From Symbiodinium microadriaticum (Eukaryota; Sar; Dinophyceae; Suessiales; Symbiodiniaceae): 64,000 nucleotides of DNA. A program made the position numbers and the translations under genes. Under the pieces are notes generated by a model. It worked only from the letters and a program-made list of their open reading frames with translations, was not told where the DNA came from and did not search any database. The stretch spans positions 70,747-134,746 of the forward strand of contig LSRX01000781.1 of the NCBI GenBank assembly GCA_001939145.1. The letters are read 5' to 3'. Within the stretch, counting starts at the first letter, position 1, and every line of letters begins with the position of its first letter. Shown here piece after piece: positions 19,420 through 27,930 of the stretch.

Positions 19420-19702
19420 TGTGGAAATTCCGATCCTCATGTATAGTGTGAGTGTGAACTGACTGTGATCATGAGCAATTTGCTGATCCCGGTCGCCTTT
19501 GATTCAAGCTTCAAACACCCAATAGCAGAAGGACAAAGCCTTGTAAAGCTGTACAATAGGCAGATACAAGTTATCAACGTCCCAGAGCTTTGACAGGTGT
19601 TCGTGAAAAAAGGATTCGAGTGAGCTCGCCATGGACGGCGCATCAACTGCATAAGCCCGTTAGCTGCTTACTGAACGATCTGAGCGAAGAGCTCTTTTTA
19701 CA
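19420..19702 (+). repeat. 3' LTR of copia element
   Basis: Same 283 bp as 10653-10935. It begins 62 bp after the stop codon. Confidence 0.95.
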
Positions 19703-19838
19703 CATAACTAAGGAGGGAACCCGAAGAATATTTAGGGTATATTCCTTAATTTAGATTATATTAGGGTTCCTATTATGGTTCCTAAAATTTGTTTAGGTAT
19801 ATTCCTGAATTACATAAGGGGTGCTTGGAGTCTCTGGG
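19703..19838. mobile_element. right part of the split family D foldback, with right CATAA duplication
   Basis: Begins with CATAA (19703-19707) and continues with the family D interior (ggtatattccttaattta ... ggttcctattat) to the right end ttggagtctctggg. Joining to 10624-10652 gives one continuous element. Confidence 0.82.
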
Positions 19839-19948
19839 GACCCTTAAACCCTAGAGCCCTTAAACCCTAGAGCCCTAAACCCCTAGAACCCTACACCCTA
19901 TACCCTCAAACCCCAGAGCCCTAAAAGGGTGTGCTTGGAGTCTCTGGG
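19821..19948 (-). repeat. telomere-like tract between 18-bp direct repeats
   Basis: GTGCTTGGAGTCTCTGGG is at 19821-19838 (end of the D element) and exactly again at 19931-19948. The 92 bp between are CCCTAAA and CCCTAGAGCC-type units. Confidence 0.85.
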
Positions 19949-20009
19949 TTCAAGAAACCTCGGAGTTTCTGGCGGTCGCCCGGCCTGCGGATGAAAGCCA
20001 TACCGCTCC

Positions 20010-20335
20010 TGAGGGGCTTAGGGGTTTTGGGGCCTTCGGGTTTAGGGTTTTCGGGTTTGGGGTTTAGGGTGTAGGTTTTAGGGTTTAGGCCTCAGGGTTT
20101 AGGATTTGGGGTTTATGAGGGGCTTAGGCCTTAGGGGTTTAGGGGTTTGGGGTTTAGGGCTTGGGGTTTGGGGTTTGGGGTTTGGGGGATTAGGGTTTAG
20201 GGCTTGGGGCTTAGGGTTTTGAGTTTAGGGCTTAGGGGATTAGGGGTTAGGCCTTGGGGGTTTAGGGGATTAAAGTTTTAGGGTTTAGGGTTTGGGGTTT
20301 GGGGTTTAGGGCTTAGCGTTCAGGGTTTATGGTCT
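20010..20335 (+). repeat. telomere-like block (TTTAGGG, GGGGTTT variants)
   Basis: Over 300 bp of degenerate TTTAGGG, TTTGGGG and CTTAGGG units with no frame. 20336-20430 is unique. Confidence 0.88.
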
Positions 20336-20430
20336 GCCAGCACAGGGGCACAGAAGGCAGGGCCGGTCGGACAGGACTTCGGGTTCCTAGGGCTTTGGAG
20401 GTCATAGGATTTACCTAGTTGCCCATAAAC

Positions 20431-20510
20431 TTGGAAACCGGATTAAGGACAATACGCGCTGGGAATCCCTATACATTGCTCTTCAGGATTGAAGCTATTG
20501 GGTTTCCAAC
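20431..20510. mobile_element. foldback element, family M copy 1
   Basis: ttggaaaccggattaagga ... gggaatccctatacattgct ... gggtttccaa. Inverted ends TTGGAAACC/GGTTTCCAA. Followed by family F exactly as at 52688. Confidence 0.78.
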
Positions 20511-20534
20511 TTTGCGGCTACTGCAAGCGATTTA

Positions 20535-20640
20535 CTTAGTTGCAGAGTTCGCAAGCCCCCAAACAGGTGTACACGTTCAGTTTCATAGTGGGTAATGCAA
20601 CCCCCAAAAAAGTGTAAAGCGTATCCACCCAACTACTAAG
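20535..20640. mobile_element. foldback element, family F copy 2
   Basis: cttagttgcagagttcgca ... ttcagtttcatagtggg ... caactactaag. Part of a composite with family M that recurs at 52688-52896. Confidence 0.82.
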
Positions 20641-20725
20641 TCCAGGGTTGTGAGATTTAGGCGATAGTGTCTTCGGGCTCAGGGTGCAGGGCTTGGGGGT
20701 TCAAGGGCTAGGGATGAAGTTCATA

Positions 20726-20828
20726 CTGTTGATGACATAAATCCTTAGCATTACCTTAAGGACCCTAAACTATGAGAATTATGGTACATTCCCTATTATG
20801 GGCAATGCAGGATTTATATCATCAACCG
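20726..20828. mobile_element. MITE family B copy
   Basis: ctgttgatgacataaatcc / ggatttatatcatcaaccg inverted ends with TA on both sides. Confidence 0.92.
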
Positions 20829-20933
20829 TAGGTTGAAAACCGTTTTGGTTTCTTGCACATGGTTTCTGAAGGTCCTTTGAGAAATCGTTTCGAGGTGTAG
20901 GGGCTTAGGGTTTTGGGGCTACAGGATTGTAGG

Positions 20934-21018
20934 CATAGTCTGCATTGTAGTTCCTGATTCTTGTTTACCAATCTCGGCTAGGATCCCTAAAAGGAGCTAC
21001 AACGGAGATTAACAGTAG
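20934..21018. mobile_element. foldback element, family G copy 1
   Basis: atagtctgcattgtagttcc at left, imperfectly inverted as ggagctacaacggagatta at right. Relatives at 32914 and 39072. Confidence 0.7.
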
Positions 21019-21025
21019 TCTAGTT

Positions 21026-21133
21026 CCCAGAGGGTCCAGTACCCAAACAGTAAGGTTTTAGGTCCCAAAATCCATACTCTGATTGGCTTTGGGACCTTGA
21101 AACCGTACTATTTGGGCACTTGGGCCTTTGGGG
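21026..21133. mobile_element. foldback element, family C copy
   Basis: cccagagggtccagtacccaa ... ccatactctgattgg ... tttgggcacttgggcc. Confidence 0.88.
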
Positions 21134-21229
21134 TAACCCTAAGGTCACGTTGCTTCAAAGGTCTTCTTCGGTACTGGGGTGTAGAGATAAGGATTTCGGG
21201 CTTCGGGCTTTACATTTTCAGGCTATTGG

Positions 21230-21395
21230 GGCTTCGGTTTTCGGGTTTAGGTGTTTAGGGGTTTAGGCGTTTAGGGGTTTAGGGTTTAGGGGTTTAGGGT
21301 TTAGGGGTTTAGGGGTTTAGGGGTTTAGGGGTTTAGGGGTTAGGGGTTTAGGGGTTTCGGGGTTTCGGGGCTCGGGCGTAGGGTTTAGGGTTGGG
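21230..21395 (+). repeat. telomere-like tract (TTTAGGGG)
   Basis: Tandem TTTAGGGG/TTTAGGG octamers and heptamers. Confidence 0.9.
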
Positions 21396-21461
21396 AGCCT
21401 CTCCTCCAACTGCACCGCAAGCTCGCGTCGCAGCGGTAGGGAGATGTCCTCCGCTTGAACA

Positions 21462-21632
21462 GCCCTAAACCCTAAAGCCCTAAACCCTAAACCCCTAAAC
21501 CCCTAAACCCCTAAAGCCCTAAACCCTAAAGCCCTAAACCCTAAAGCCCTAAACCCTAAAGCCCTAAACCCTGAAGCCCTAAACCCTGAAACCCTAAACC
21601 CTAAAGCCCTAAAGCCCTAAACCCTGAAAGAG
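21462..21632 (-). repeat. telomere-like tract (CCCTAAA/GCCCTAAA)
   Basis: Alternating CCCTAAA and GCCCTAAA units, giving a 14-15-bp higher order. Confidence 0.9.
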
Positions 21633-21690
21633 GACTCTCTAAGAGGACCGCCGGGCCTATAAGAACCGCATTCGCCCTGAACCTTCATCG

Positions 21691-21798
21691 CCCAGAGACT
21701 CCAAAACCCCTTAGTTAAGGAATATACCTTAAACTACAATAGGAACCCGAATATAATTTAAGGTTATTCCTCAATTAAGGGGTTTGGGAGTCTCTGGG
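21691..21798. mobile_element. foldback element, family D copy
   Basis: CCCAGAGACTCCAAAACCCC at left, inverted as ggggtttgggagtctctggg at right, with the aaggaatatacctt core. Confidence 0.9.
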
Positions 21799-21891
21799 CG
21801 CAAAGCACAACGATGCTTCAGTGCTTTGGAGTCATCCCTGTCGCATGATCCCGATCGTTAGTCAGTTCACAGTGAGGCCTTCAACGGAGTG

Positions 21892-22411
21892 TCTACCCTA
21901 AACCCTAAACCCTAAACCCCAAACCTAAACCCTGAACTCCCTGAACCCTATAACCCCAAACCCTAAACCCTAATAACTACTGAACGGCCACAGCGCACAC
22001 CACACGGCCCTTTGAGCGCCGGGGAATTCCTGCAAACTAAAGCCCTAAATCCCGAACCCTCCCTGCAACCGCAACGACAGGCCGAGCTGCGAAACCCTGA
22101 AATCCCGAACCCTCAACTCGAAAGCTTTCGCTATCCCCCCTGAGCTGGACCAAAACAACCAACACAAAAACACACACACACACACACAACACCTAGTTTA
22201 GACCACCAGAACCTGCATTTTTTGTGGGGTTTAGGCTTTAGGGTGCACGCTGTAAACCCCAAGTGCGGAATTTGAAGGGGACCTGCGGTAGGGTTAGGTT
22301 AGGGTATGACCAAACCTCGAGTGCGAACCACCCAGAGAGCTTTCAAGCACTTCTACAAGCCCTGAATACCCTAAACCCTAAACATCCTTAAACCCCAAAT
22401 GCTAACGCCTA
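21892..22411. other. CCCTAAA patches, (CA)n and spacer
   Basis: CCCTAAA units at 21896-21975 and 22366-22402, a (CA)n run at 22160-22190, and a family H fragment at 22199-22228 (gaccaccagaacctgcattt). No gene. Confidence 0.55.
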
Positions 22412-22525
22412 CCCAGAGGGTCCGAGTACCCAAATAGTAAGGTTCAAATTGAGTTCCCAAAATCCATACTGCGAATGGCTTCTGGACATTGAAACCTTAC
22501 TATGTGGGCAGTTGGACCCTGAGGG
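22412..22525. mobile_element. foldback element, family C copy
   Basis: cccagagggtccgagtaccca ... tccatactgcgaatgg ... gggcagttggaccctgaggg. Preceded by TA. Confidence 0.87.
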
Positions 22526-22746
22526 CAACCCTAAACCCTAAACCCTCAAACCCTAAACCCTAAACCCTAGCCCCTTCCTAAACTACAACGGAACTAGAAC
22601 CCAGATGTGTCGCAGAGACGGCCTTTTTTCCTCGCAGTGGGGGCGTCGGCCTGCATTCACCTGAAGCCCTCCTCTTGAAAGCTTCTTTGGCTGTGTAGGG
22701 TTTAGGGTTTAGGGCTTTCGGGATTTTGGGGGCTTAAGGCTTAGGG

Positions 22747-22808
22747 CCATACCCTGACTGGTTTATGGACCTTGAAACCCTACTATTTGGGCACTTGGAC
22801 CCTGAGGG
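22747..22808. mobile_element. right half of family C
   Basis: ccataccctgactggttta ... ctatttgggcacttggaccctgaggg. The left half has been lost next to a TTTAGGG patch (22697-22745). Confidence 0.75.
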
Positions 22809-22885
22809 TTGTAGCATGGGTCAGGATGAGTATTATGCCGGGACTTCGTAGGGGGCATCAGCACTCTAAGGACCAGCTCTCCACA

Positions 22886-23084
22886 AACCTTCCAAAACCC
22901 CTCAACTAAGGCATATACGGTTATAAAAACATACAAGTTGGGGAATATATGCCTTAAGTTGTAGTAGGGTCAATATATGAATTATGGAATATTATACCTT
23001 GAATTTTTGGTATTCTTGTAGGATTCAATAGATGAGTTAATTAAGGTCTATTCCTAAAGTAAGGGGTTTTGGGGAAGGTCTGGG
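22886..23084. mobile_element. long foldback element, family D variant
   Basis: accttccaaaacccctcaac at left, inverted as aaggggttttggggaaggt at right. About 199 bp with an AT-rich centre. Confidence 0.78.
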
Positions 23085-23171
23085 TCAGAGGAAGTCTGCG
23101 GCGCACCGGCGAGCACGCTGCCGCCGGAGAGGAGCTACGAGGGTGAATGGCGCCATGGCCTGGAGCAGAAA

Positions 23172-23285
23172 AAGGGTTTAGGGTTTAGGGTTTAGGGCTT
23201 TAGGGGTTTAGGGGGTTTAGGGTTTTGGGGGTTTAGGGGTTCAGGGGTACAGGGGTTTAGGGGTTTAGGGTCTAGGGTTTATAGG
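23172..23285 (+). repeat. telomere-like tract (TTTAGGG)
   Basis: TTTAGGG units running into the family E element at 23291. Confidence 0.88.
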
Positions 23286-23290
23286 GTCTA

Positions 23291-23390
23291 CCTGGACCCT
23301 AAAGAACCTGACCTTTTAGGGGTTCCGTATTGTGATCTCCTTATAGAAGGTCTTAACCTAAAATGGTAGTTAGGCTATTTAGGGTCCAGG
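23291..23390. mobile_element. foldback element, family E copy 1, TA-flanked
   Basis: CCTGGACCCTAAAGAACCT at left, inverted as tatttagggtccagg at right. TA outside both ends. Left flank ...GGGTCTA and right flank TAGGGTTTAA indicate insertion in a heptamer tract. Confidence 0.85.
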
Positions 23391-23600
23391 TAGGGTTTAA
23401 GGTTCTGTGTTTTGATGTGCTGTCTCTGTGTTTGTTTGCTAGCTTCCTGTTTTTGAGTTGTGATTCGTTCCTGTTGCTTCTCATTGTTCATCACGCTTGT
23501 CTTATGTTGATGTGCGTGCTTCTGTTGACGCCTTCTTCCTTCTACTCCAACAAATGGTTCAAGGGTTCTGAAAGGAGGATTGCGTAGGTCATGAGAGCTA

Positions 23601-23695
23601 CGGTTGATGGTATAAATCCTGCATTCCCTAAACTATACACGGGAATTATGGCATATGCCTTACTATGGGTAATGCAGCATTTATATCATCAACCG
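23601..23695. mobile_element. MITE family B copy
   Basis: CGGTTGATGGTATAAATCC / atatcatcaaccg with TA on both sides. Confidence 0.92.
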
Positions 23696-23699
23696 TACC

Positions 23700-24109
23700 G
23701 CTGCCATGCCAGAAGTCCAACCCCCAAACCCCTAAATCTCCCCACCTCAAACCACGAACCCTGAACCCTGCATGAACACTTATATAACCCGGTGAGCTTT
23801 AGAGCCTGAACGGAACAAGGAGTAAAGTGTTACAAAAACCGCCCTAAACCCTTAGACCCCAAACCCTCAGCCCTGAACCCAAAGTTATAACCCTAAGGCC
23901 CTAAACCCTATAAGCTCTACTTCTCGGCCTCTGTCGCCAGGGGCGGCAGGGGCGAAGGGTAGTGCATCTTACCGGGCTTCTCCTTCTCGCGCATCAGCTG
24001 CCTCTTGGATCAGACGCAGGGTTCCTTCGGGTTTAGGGTTCCTTAGGGTTTCAGGGTTTAGGGTTTTAGGGTTTAGGGTTTAGGGTTTAGGGCCTTTGGG
24101 TTTAGGGTT
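23700..24109. other. spacer with telomere-like patches
   Basis: Loose CCCTAAA derivatives 23720-23925 and a denser TTTAGGG tract 24030-24110. No gene seen. Confidence 0.5.
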
Positions 24110-24111
24110 TA

Positions 24112-24232
24112 CTTGGAGGCCCAGGGGACTTAGTAAGATTGTTATAAGTAGAGTTATAAGTACCCTAAATGGAGTTACCCCTAATTACAACCCTACTTAT
24201 AACCGACTTACTAAGTCCCCTGGGCCTCCAAG
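24112..24232. mobile_element. foldback MITE, family A copy 4
   Basis: Full palindrome with TA on both sides. The left TA belongs to a TTTAGGG run (...TTTAGGGTTTA). Confidence 0.92.
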
Positions 24233-24234
24233 TA

Positions 24235-25033
24235 TGAATTTACGATCCAATGCCATGGCAATCCCGCGGCTGGGGCAGGTGCAAGGTTGTAGGAATAAGC
24301 TGAGAGTTGATGCAGACGGCTGTTTGCAGAAGTTGAGGCCTTAACGATCCCTATTTCGATACCTGTTTTAAGAGGGGGGGGTTGGTCTACATTACGATGT
24401 TGCAGTTGCTGCAGACAAAGCTTCTTGACACTTTTCAGGACAGTCACAATCATGTTCCACAGCGCAGGCGGCATCATCCGCAAAAGCTTGCAAATCTCCG
24501 TTCGCAGGCCAATAGGTGCCAACAGAGACATGCGGCTGAAGGATCGGGTGGCTGTACTCCACCAGTGGCCAGAGTGATACACAAATAGTTTGGTCCGTTT
24601 GAAACCGCAGGCGCAGCGACCGCCTGTCCAAGCTAAAAAAGAACCAAGGCCTGTCACACACGCCAGCCTGAACATTTGCTGCCAACTAAGGCCATGCGCA
24701 TGGGCATGTTTCGACCATGATCAGAGCGATCCCAATGCCAACATCTTGGGATTGAAACCCTATGGTAGAAGCCAGAAAAGTTGGAACATCGTTCTTCTCA
24801 TGCCCTTACCCTAAGGCTCGAAATAGCCCAAAAGGCTTAGATGGTATGGTCTTTGCCCCCCCAAAAGCCTTCAAATATGAGTCCTTAGAGGTAGAGTACA
24901 AGGCATCCCAGCGCTAATTATCCTGTATCTATGTTCCAACTATCTGGGTTCACTACAAGCCTTCATCGGTAAACCCTAAAACGGGCTCCACCTTGGGCTG
25001 TACGCAGCTCACGGCCGGATTAGCTGGGCCATA
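24235..25033. other. unique region, no gene assigned
   Basis: About 800 bp mostly free of telomere-like repeats. A 154-codon minus-strand frame (24211-24675) runs into the MITE arm and matches no family I know. Two short plus-strand frames overlap it. It could be an exon or an old repeat. Confidence 0.4.
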
Positions 25034-25134
25034 CGGTTGATGATATAAATCCTGCACTACTCATAGTAAGGAATATACCATAATTCCCGTAGTGTAGGGT
25101 CCTCGAAGTAATGCAGGATTTATATCATCAACAG
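25034..25134. mobile_element. MITE family B copy
   Basis: CGGTTGATGATATAAATCCT / ggatttatatcatcaacag, TA on both sides. Confidence 0.93.
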
Positions 25135-25140
25135 TACATA

Positions 25141-25308
25141 CCCAGACTTCCAAAAAGCCTTGGTTGAGGAATACACCTTACCTGGACCCTAAAGAACCTA
25201 CCTTTTTAGGGTTCCATGTGATGCTTTCCTCAAAAACGTCCTTTAAAAAATAGGTTCGTTAGGATCTAGGCAGTCATATTTAGGCTACGGATTTTGGACG
25301 GTCTGAGT
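25141..25308. mobile_element. family D foldback split by a family E element
   Basis: 25141-25180 (cccagacttccaaaaagcct) and 25271-25308 (attttggacggtctgag) are the two D arms. Family E occupies the space between. Confidence 0.75.
25181..25270. mobile_element. foldback element, family E copy 2 (nested)
   Basis: CCTGGACCCTAAAGAACCTA at left, inverted as taggttcgttaggatctagg at right. Left flank TA, right flank CA. Confidence 0.8.
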
Positions 25309-25478
25309 ACCCAGAACCCAAAGCCCTAAACTTTCCTGAACCGTCAGCGTGCCAGCACTCCTCGTTTCTGGCCTCTGGCCTCTAAACTTCACCAGCAGAT
25401 TCCCCGAACCCTAAACTCCAAAACCCTAAACCCTAAACTCCAAACCAGAATCCATCGATGCCCCAACTCCCAAAATCG

Positions 25479-25520
<42 letters not shown>

Positions 25521-25745
25521 GCATACGTCTACTGAGCGTCTTACGGCTTGCCCCCCTTATTGTCTGAAATTCCCACACAAATGGCCCTAAACCCTAAACC
25601 CTAAACCCCTAAACCCTAAACCCCAAACCCTAAACCCTAAACCCCCAAACCCTCAACCAAGTGGGCTGGGCCTCAAGATCGTCAGAGCATCGTGTCGGAG
25701 TCGGCTGGTTATAAGATCTTTGGCCTTAGTGCGGTAAAGGGCCCA
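25309..25745. other. spacer with (TA)n and CCCTAAA tract
   Basis: (TA)n at 25481-25518 and CCCTAAA units at 25583-25660. The remainder is unique. Confidence 0.55.
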
Positions 25746-25822
25746 TAAGGTTCCTGATAGTAAGGGTACCCTTTTTCCTAATATTCGGCTGTAAGGAGGG
25801 GACCCTAAAACTCAGGAACCTA
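25746..25822. mobile_element. foldback element, family P copy 1
   Basis: aaggttcctga at left, inverted as ctcaggaacct at right, with gggtaccctttttccta inside. Related to 36256-36397. Confidence 0.65.
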
Positions 25823-25831
25823 GGCTCATCA

Positions 25832-25944
25832 GTTTGGTGATATAAATCCTGCAGTACCCCCCCCCCCCATAAACTATGGAATGTATGCCATAATTCCCAA
25901 AGTTCAGGGTCCTTAAGGTAATGCTAGGTATATATCATCCACAG
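25832..25944. mobile_element. MITE family B copy with poly-C expansion
   Basis: gtttggtgatataaatcctgcagta, then a run of 13 C and the family interior, to atatcatccacag and TA. The left end is decayed. Confidence 0.82.
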
Positions 25945-26111
25945 TAGGGTTTTTCGGTCTAAGGTTCAGGGGTTTAGGGTTCAGGGGTCATCGGGTCGGG
26001 TTGCCGGCGTGGGATTTAGGATTTCAAGTCGGTTTGGGGTGTGCACTTTGGGGTTTCAACGAGGTGCCGAATTTTAGCTTGGCTTGGTGTGTCGGGTCTC
26101 TGCTCCACCCA

Positions 26112-26142
26112 CCAGACCTTCCAACATCCTTTAATTGAGGGA
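26112..26142. mobile_element. family D end fragment
   Basis: ccagaccttccaacatcctt then taattgagg, directly followed by family C. Confidence 0.6.
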
Positions 26143-26143
26143 G

Positions 26144-26299
26144 CCCTAAGGGTCCAAGTACCCAAATAGTAGGGTATAGGGTTTAGGGCTTAGGGTTTTA
26201 GGGGTTTTAGGGGTTTTAGGGTTTTAGGGTTTTAGGGTTTAGGGTTCCCCTCCAAAAACCCTTTAGAGTATGGATTTTGGGACCTAAAACCTTACTATT
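26144..26299. mobile_element. family C copy with telomere-like replacement inside
   Basis: Left arm ccctaagggtccaagtaccc and the later part tccaaaaaccctttagagta ... accttactatt are separated by TTTAGGG/TTTTAGGG units (26174-26248) where other copies have only 'ttcaagg'. Right terminus lost. Confidence 0.82.
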
Positions 26300-26457
26300 A
26301 AGCTGTAGATTGGATCCCTAAATATGATGCACGGTATATCCCTTTCTAAAGGGATTGCGGAACGTCTGGGAACGCTACGTCGGCGAGCAGTACAATCAGG
26401 ACTTGGTATTGGGTCGAACCAAAAATCCCGGACCAAGGTTTCCAGCAGCTTAAGCAT

Positions 26458-26567
26458 CCCAGAGGGTCCGAGTTCCCAAATAGTACGGTTTTGGGTCCCA
26501 AAATCCATACTCTAAGTGGTTTTGGGACCTTGAAACCCTACAGTTTTGGGCACTTGGACCCTTAGGG
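26458..26567. mobile_element. foldback element, family C copy
   Basis: cccagagggtccgagttccca ... ccatactctaagtgg ... gggcacttggacccttaggg. Confidence 0.9.
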
Positions 26568-26640
26568 ACATGCGAGCAGATACTGATTGCACATTAAGGG
26601 CCCTGGAGCACATTTGAAAAACGAGGCCCTGCTCCAAAAA

Positions 26641-26647
26641 NNNNNNN
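26641..26647. other. assembly gap (7 N) beside poly-G
   Basis: Seven undetermined bases followed by a run of G. Local sequence is unreliable. Confidence 0.98.
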
Positions 26648-26704
26648 GGGGGGGGGGGGGCGCCAGCGGCAAAGTTACGGGTCAGTTTGGGAATATAACT
26701 CACC

Positions 26705-26810
26705 AAGAGGGTCCATACATACTACTATTATGGAATTAGGTCCCCCGAACCATAATAAGGATGGTCTTTTGGCACCTAATTCCATAATGGCAATGTGTAT
26801 GATATGGATA
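26705..26810. mobile_element. foldback element, family J copy 2
   Basis: agagggtccatacatactact at left. The matching right arm (aattccataatggcaatgtgt) is decayed at its tip. Confidence 0.75.
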
Positions 26811-27643
26811 TTCTGGGTCATTGCTCGTTAATTTCATGGTATAGTATAGCCCTTAAGCCAGTAGGGTTTTGGATCCACAGCTAGGAACTTCGGGCGGGGG
26901 GGATCAATAGGCTTTCAAATTTTGGTGAATTACATTAAACTCTTAACAAGAACCCAGTTGAAGGCTACAGGATTATCAATTTCGTTCCTAAGGGTTCCTT
27001 CTGCCACTCATGCTACGATACAACGCAAAACCGCAACGAAGGTTCCGAAATTATGGTTTAGGGTTCAGGGTATAGGGTTTAGGTTCCAAAATTAGGGTCA
27101 TGGGTGATCCTATCGCATTGACGAGGACGAGGCCTAGATGTTTCCTCACAGCTCACAGCATCAGAGTTTCTGGATCTTACGCTGTAAACCAGTATAATAT
27201 ACAAGACTTCTCATAAGGAGCCCAAGGAAAAATGCCTGACTAATCAGTCAAGCTGCTATGTTTGCGCGAACCTTGTAGAACACATGAGCCCAAGCCTTTG
27301 CCCAAGCCAAATCCCCCCCTCTCCCCCTCGAAACCCTAAACCCTAGACCCTAAACCCGACCGTGATGTCCTGCAAACTGCAGCACCCTGTAGCAGCTTTT
27401 ACCCTGCTGACACCTGAAGGCAAAGCCCTACAGCTTACATGCTAAAGCATCTCTGCGGCAAAACCTGACCCTAAAAACCCTAAAGCCTAAACTCTCAGCC
27501 AAAAAGGCCTGAATCCCAAACCCTCCGACAAAGCTAAGACCGCGACCGAACCTCCTTTTGCTCGATACAGCTCCAGAACCTTCGGCCAAGTGGCTTAGAG
27601 AGAGGGCTTCAAGGTTACAAGCCAAAGTTGCGGGTTTTCTTCA
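26811..27643. other. spacer, no gene recognised
   Basis: Largely unique sequence with scattered CCCTAAA patches at 27320-27360 and 27470-27525. A 65-codon minus frame is telomere-derived in part. Confidence 0.45.
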
Positions 27644-27730
27644 CCCAGAGGGTCCGAGTACCCACCTAGCAAGGTTTTAGGTCCCAAAAATCCGACCTTG
27701 AAACCCTACCATTTGGGTACTTGGGACTCC
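27644..27730. mobile_element. internally deleted family C copy
   Basis: Left cccagagggtccgagtaccca and right ctaccatttgggtacttggg are present. The central atactctgaatgg block is missing. Confidence 0.82.
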
Positions 27731-27845
27731 CTAAACCCTAAACCCAAACCCCTAAACCCCGAAACCTTAAACCCCTAAACCCTAAACCCCTAAACCCTGA
27801 ACCCTAAACCCTAATTATTCAGGGTTTAGGGTTCAGGATCTCCTA
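27731..27845. repeat. CCCTAAA tract with terminal inversion
   Basis: CCCTAAA units to about 27812, then TTTAGGG units (27820-27838): a short head-to-head junction. Confidence 0.8.
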
Positions 27846-27930
27846 GGTTTGGGGCCAGCATGAGGCTAAGGGGTCGCAGTGCAATCATCTTTTTTTGACA
27901 TGAGAGACATGGCTAAGCCATCCCGCGACC

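Larger units (their letters stand above)
10653..19702 (+). mobile_element. complete Ty1/copia-type LTR retrotransposon (9,050 bp)
   Basis: 283-bp LTRs (TG...CA) flank a single gag-pol frame in the order gag, protease, integrase, dioxygenase-like domain, RT, RNase H. Integrase before RT is the copia order. The 5-bp duplication CATAA, a purine tract before the 3' LTR, LTRs that look identical by eye and an uninterrupted frame point to a young, possibly active insertion. It disrupts a family D foldback. Confidence 0.96.

Noticed and set aside
24211-24675. 154-codon minus-strand frame
   Set aside because: Includes a MITE arm at its end, no recognised domain, overlapping frames on the other strand.
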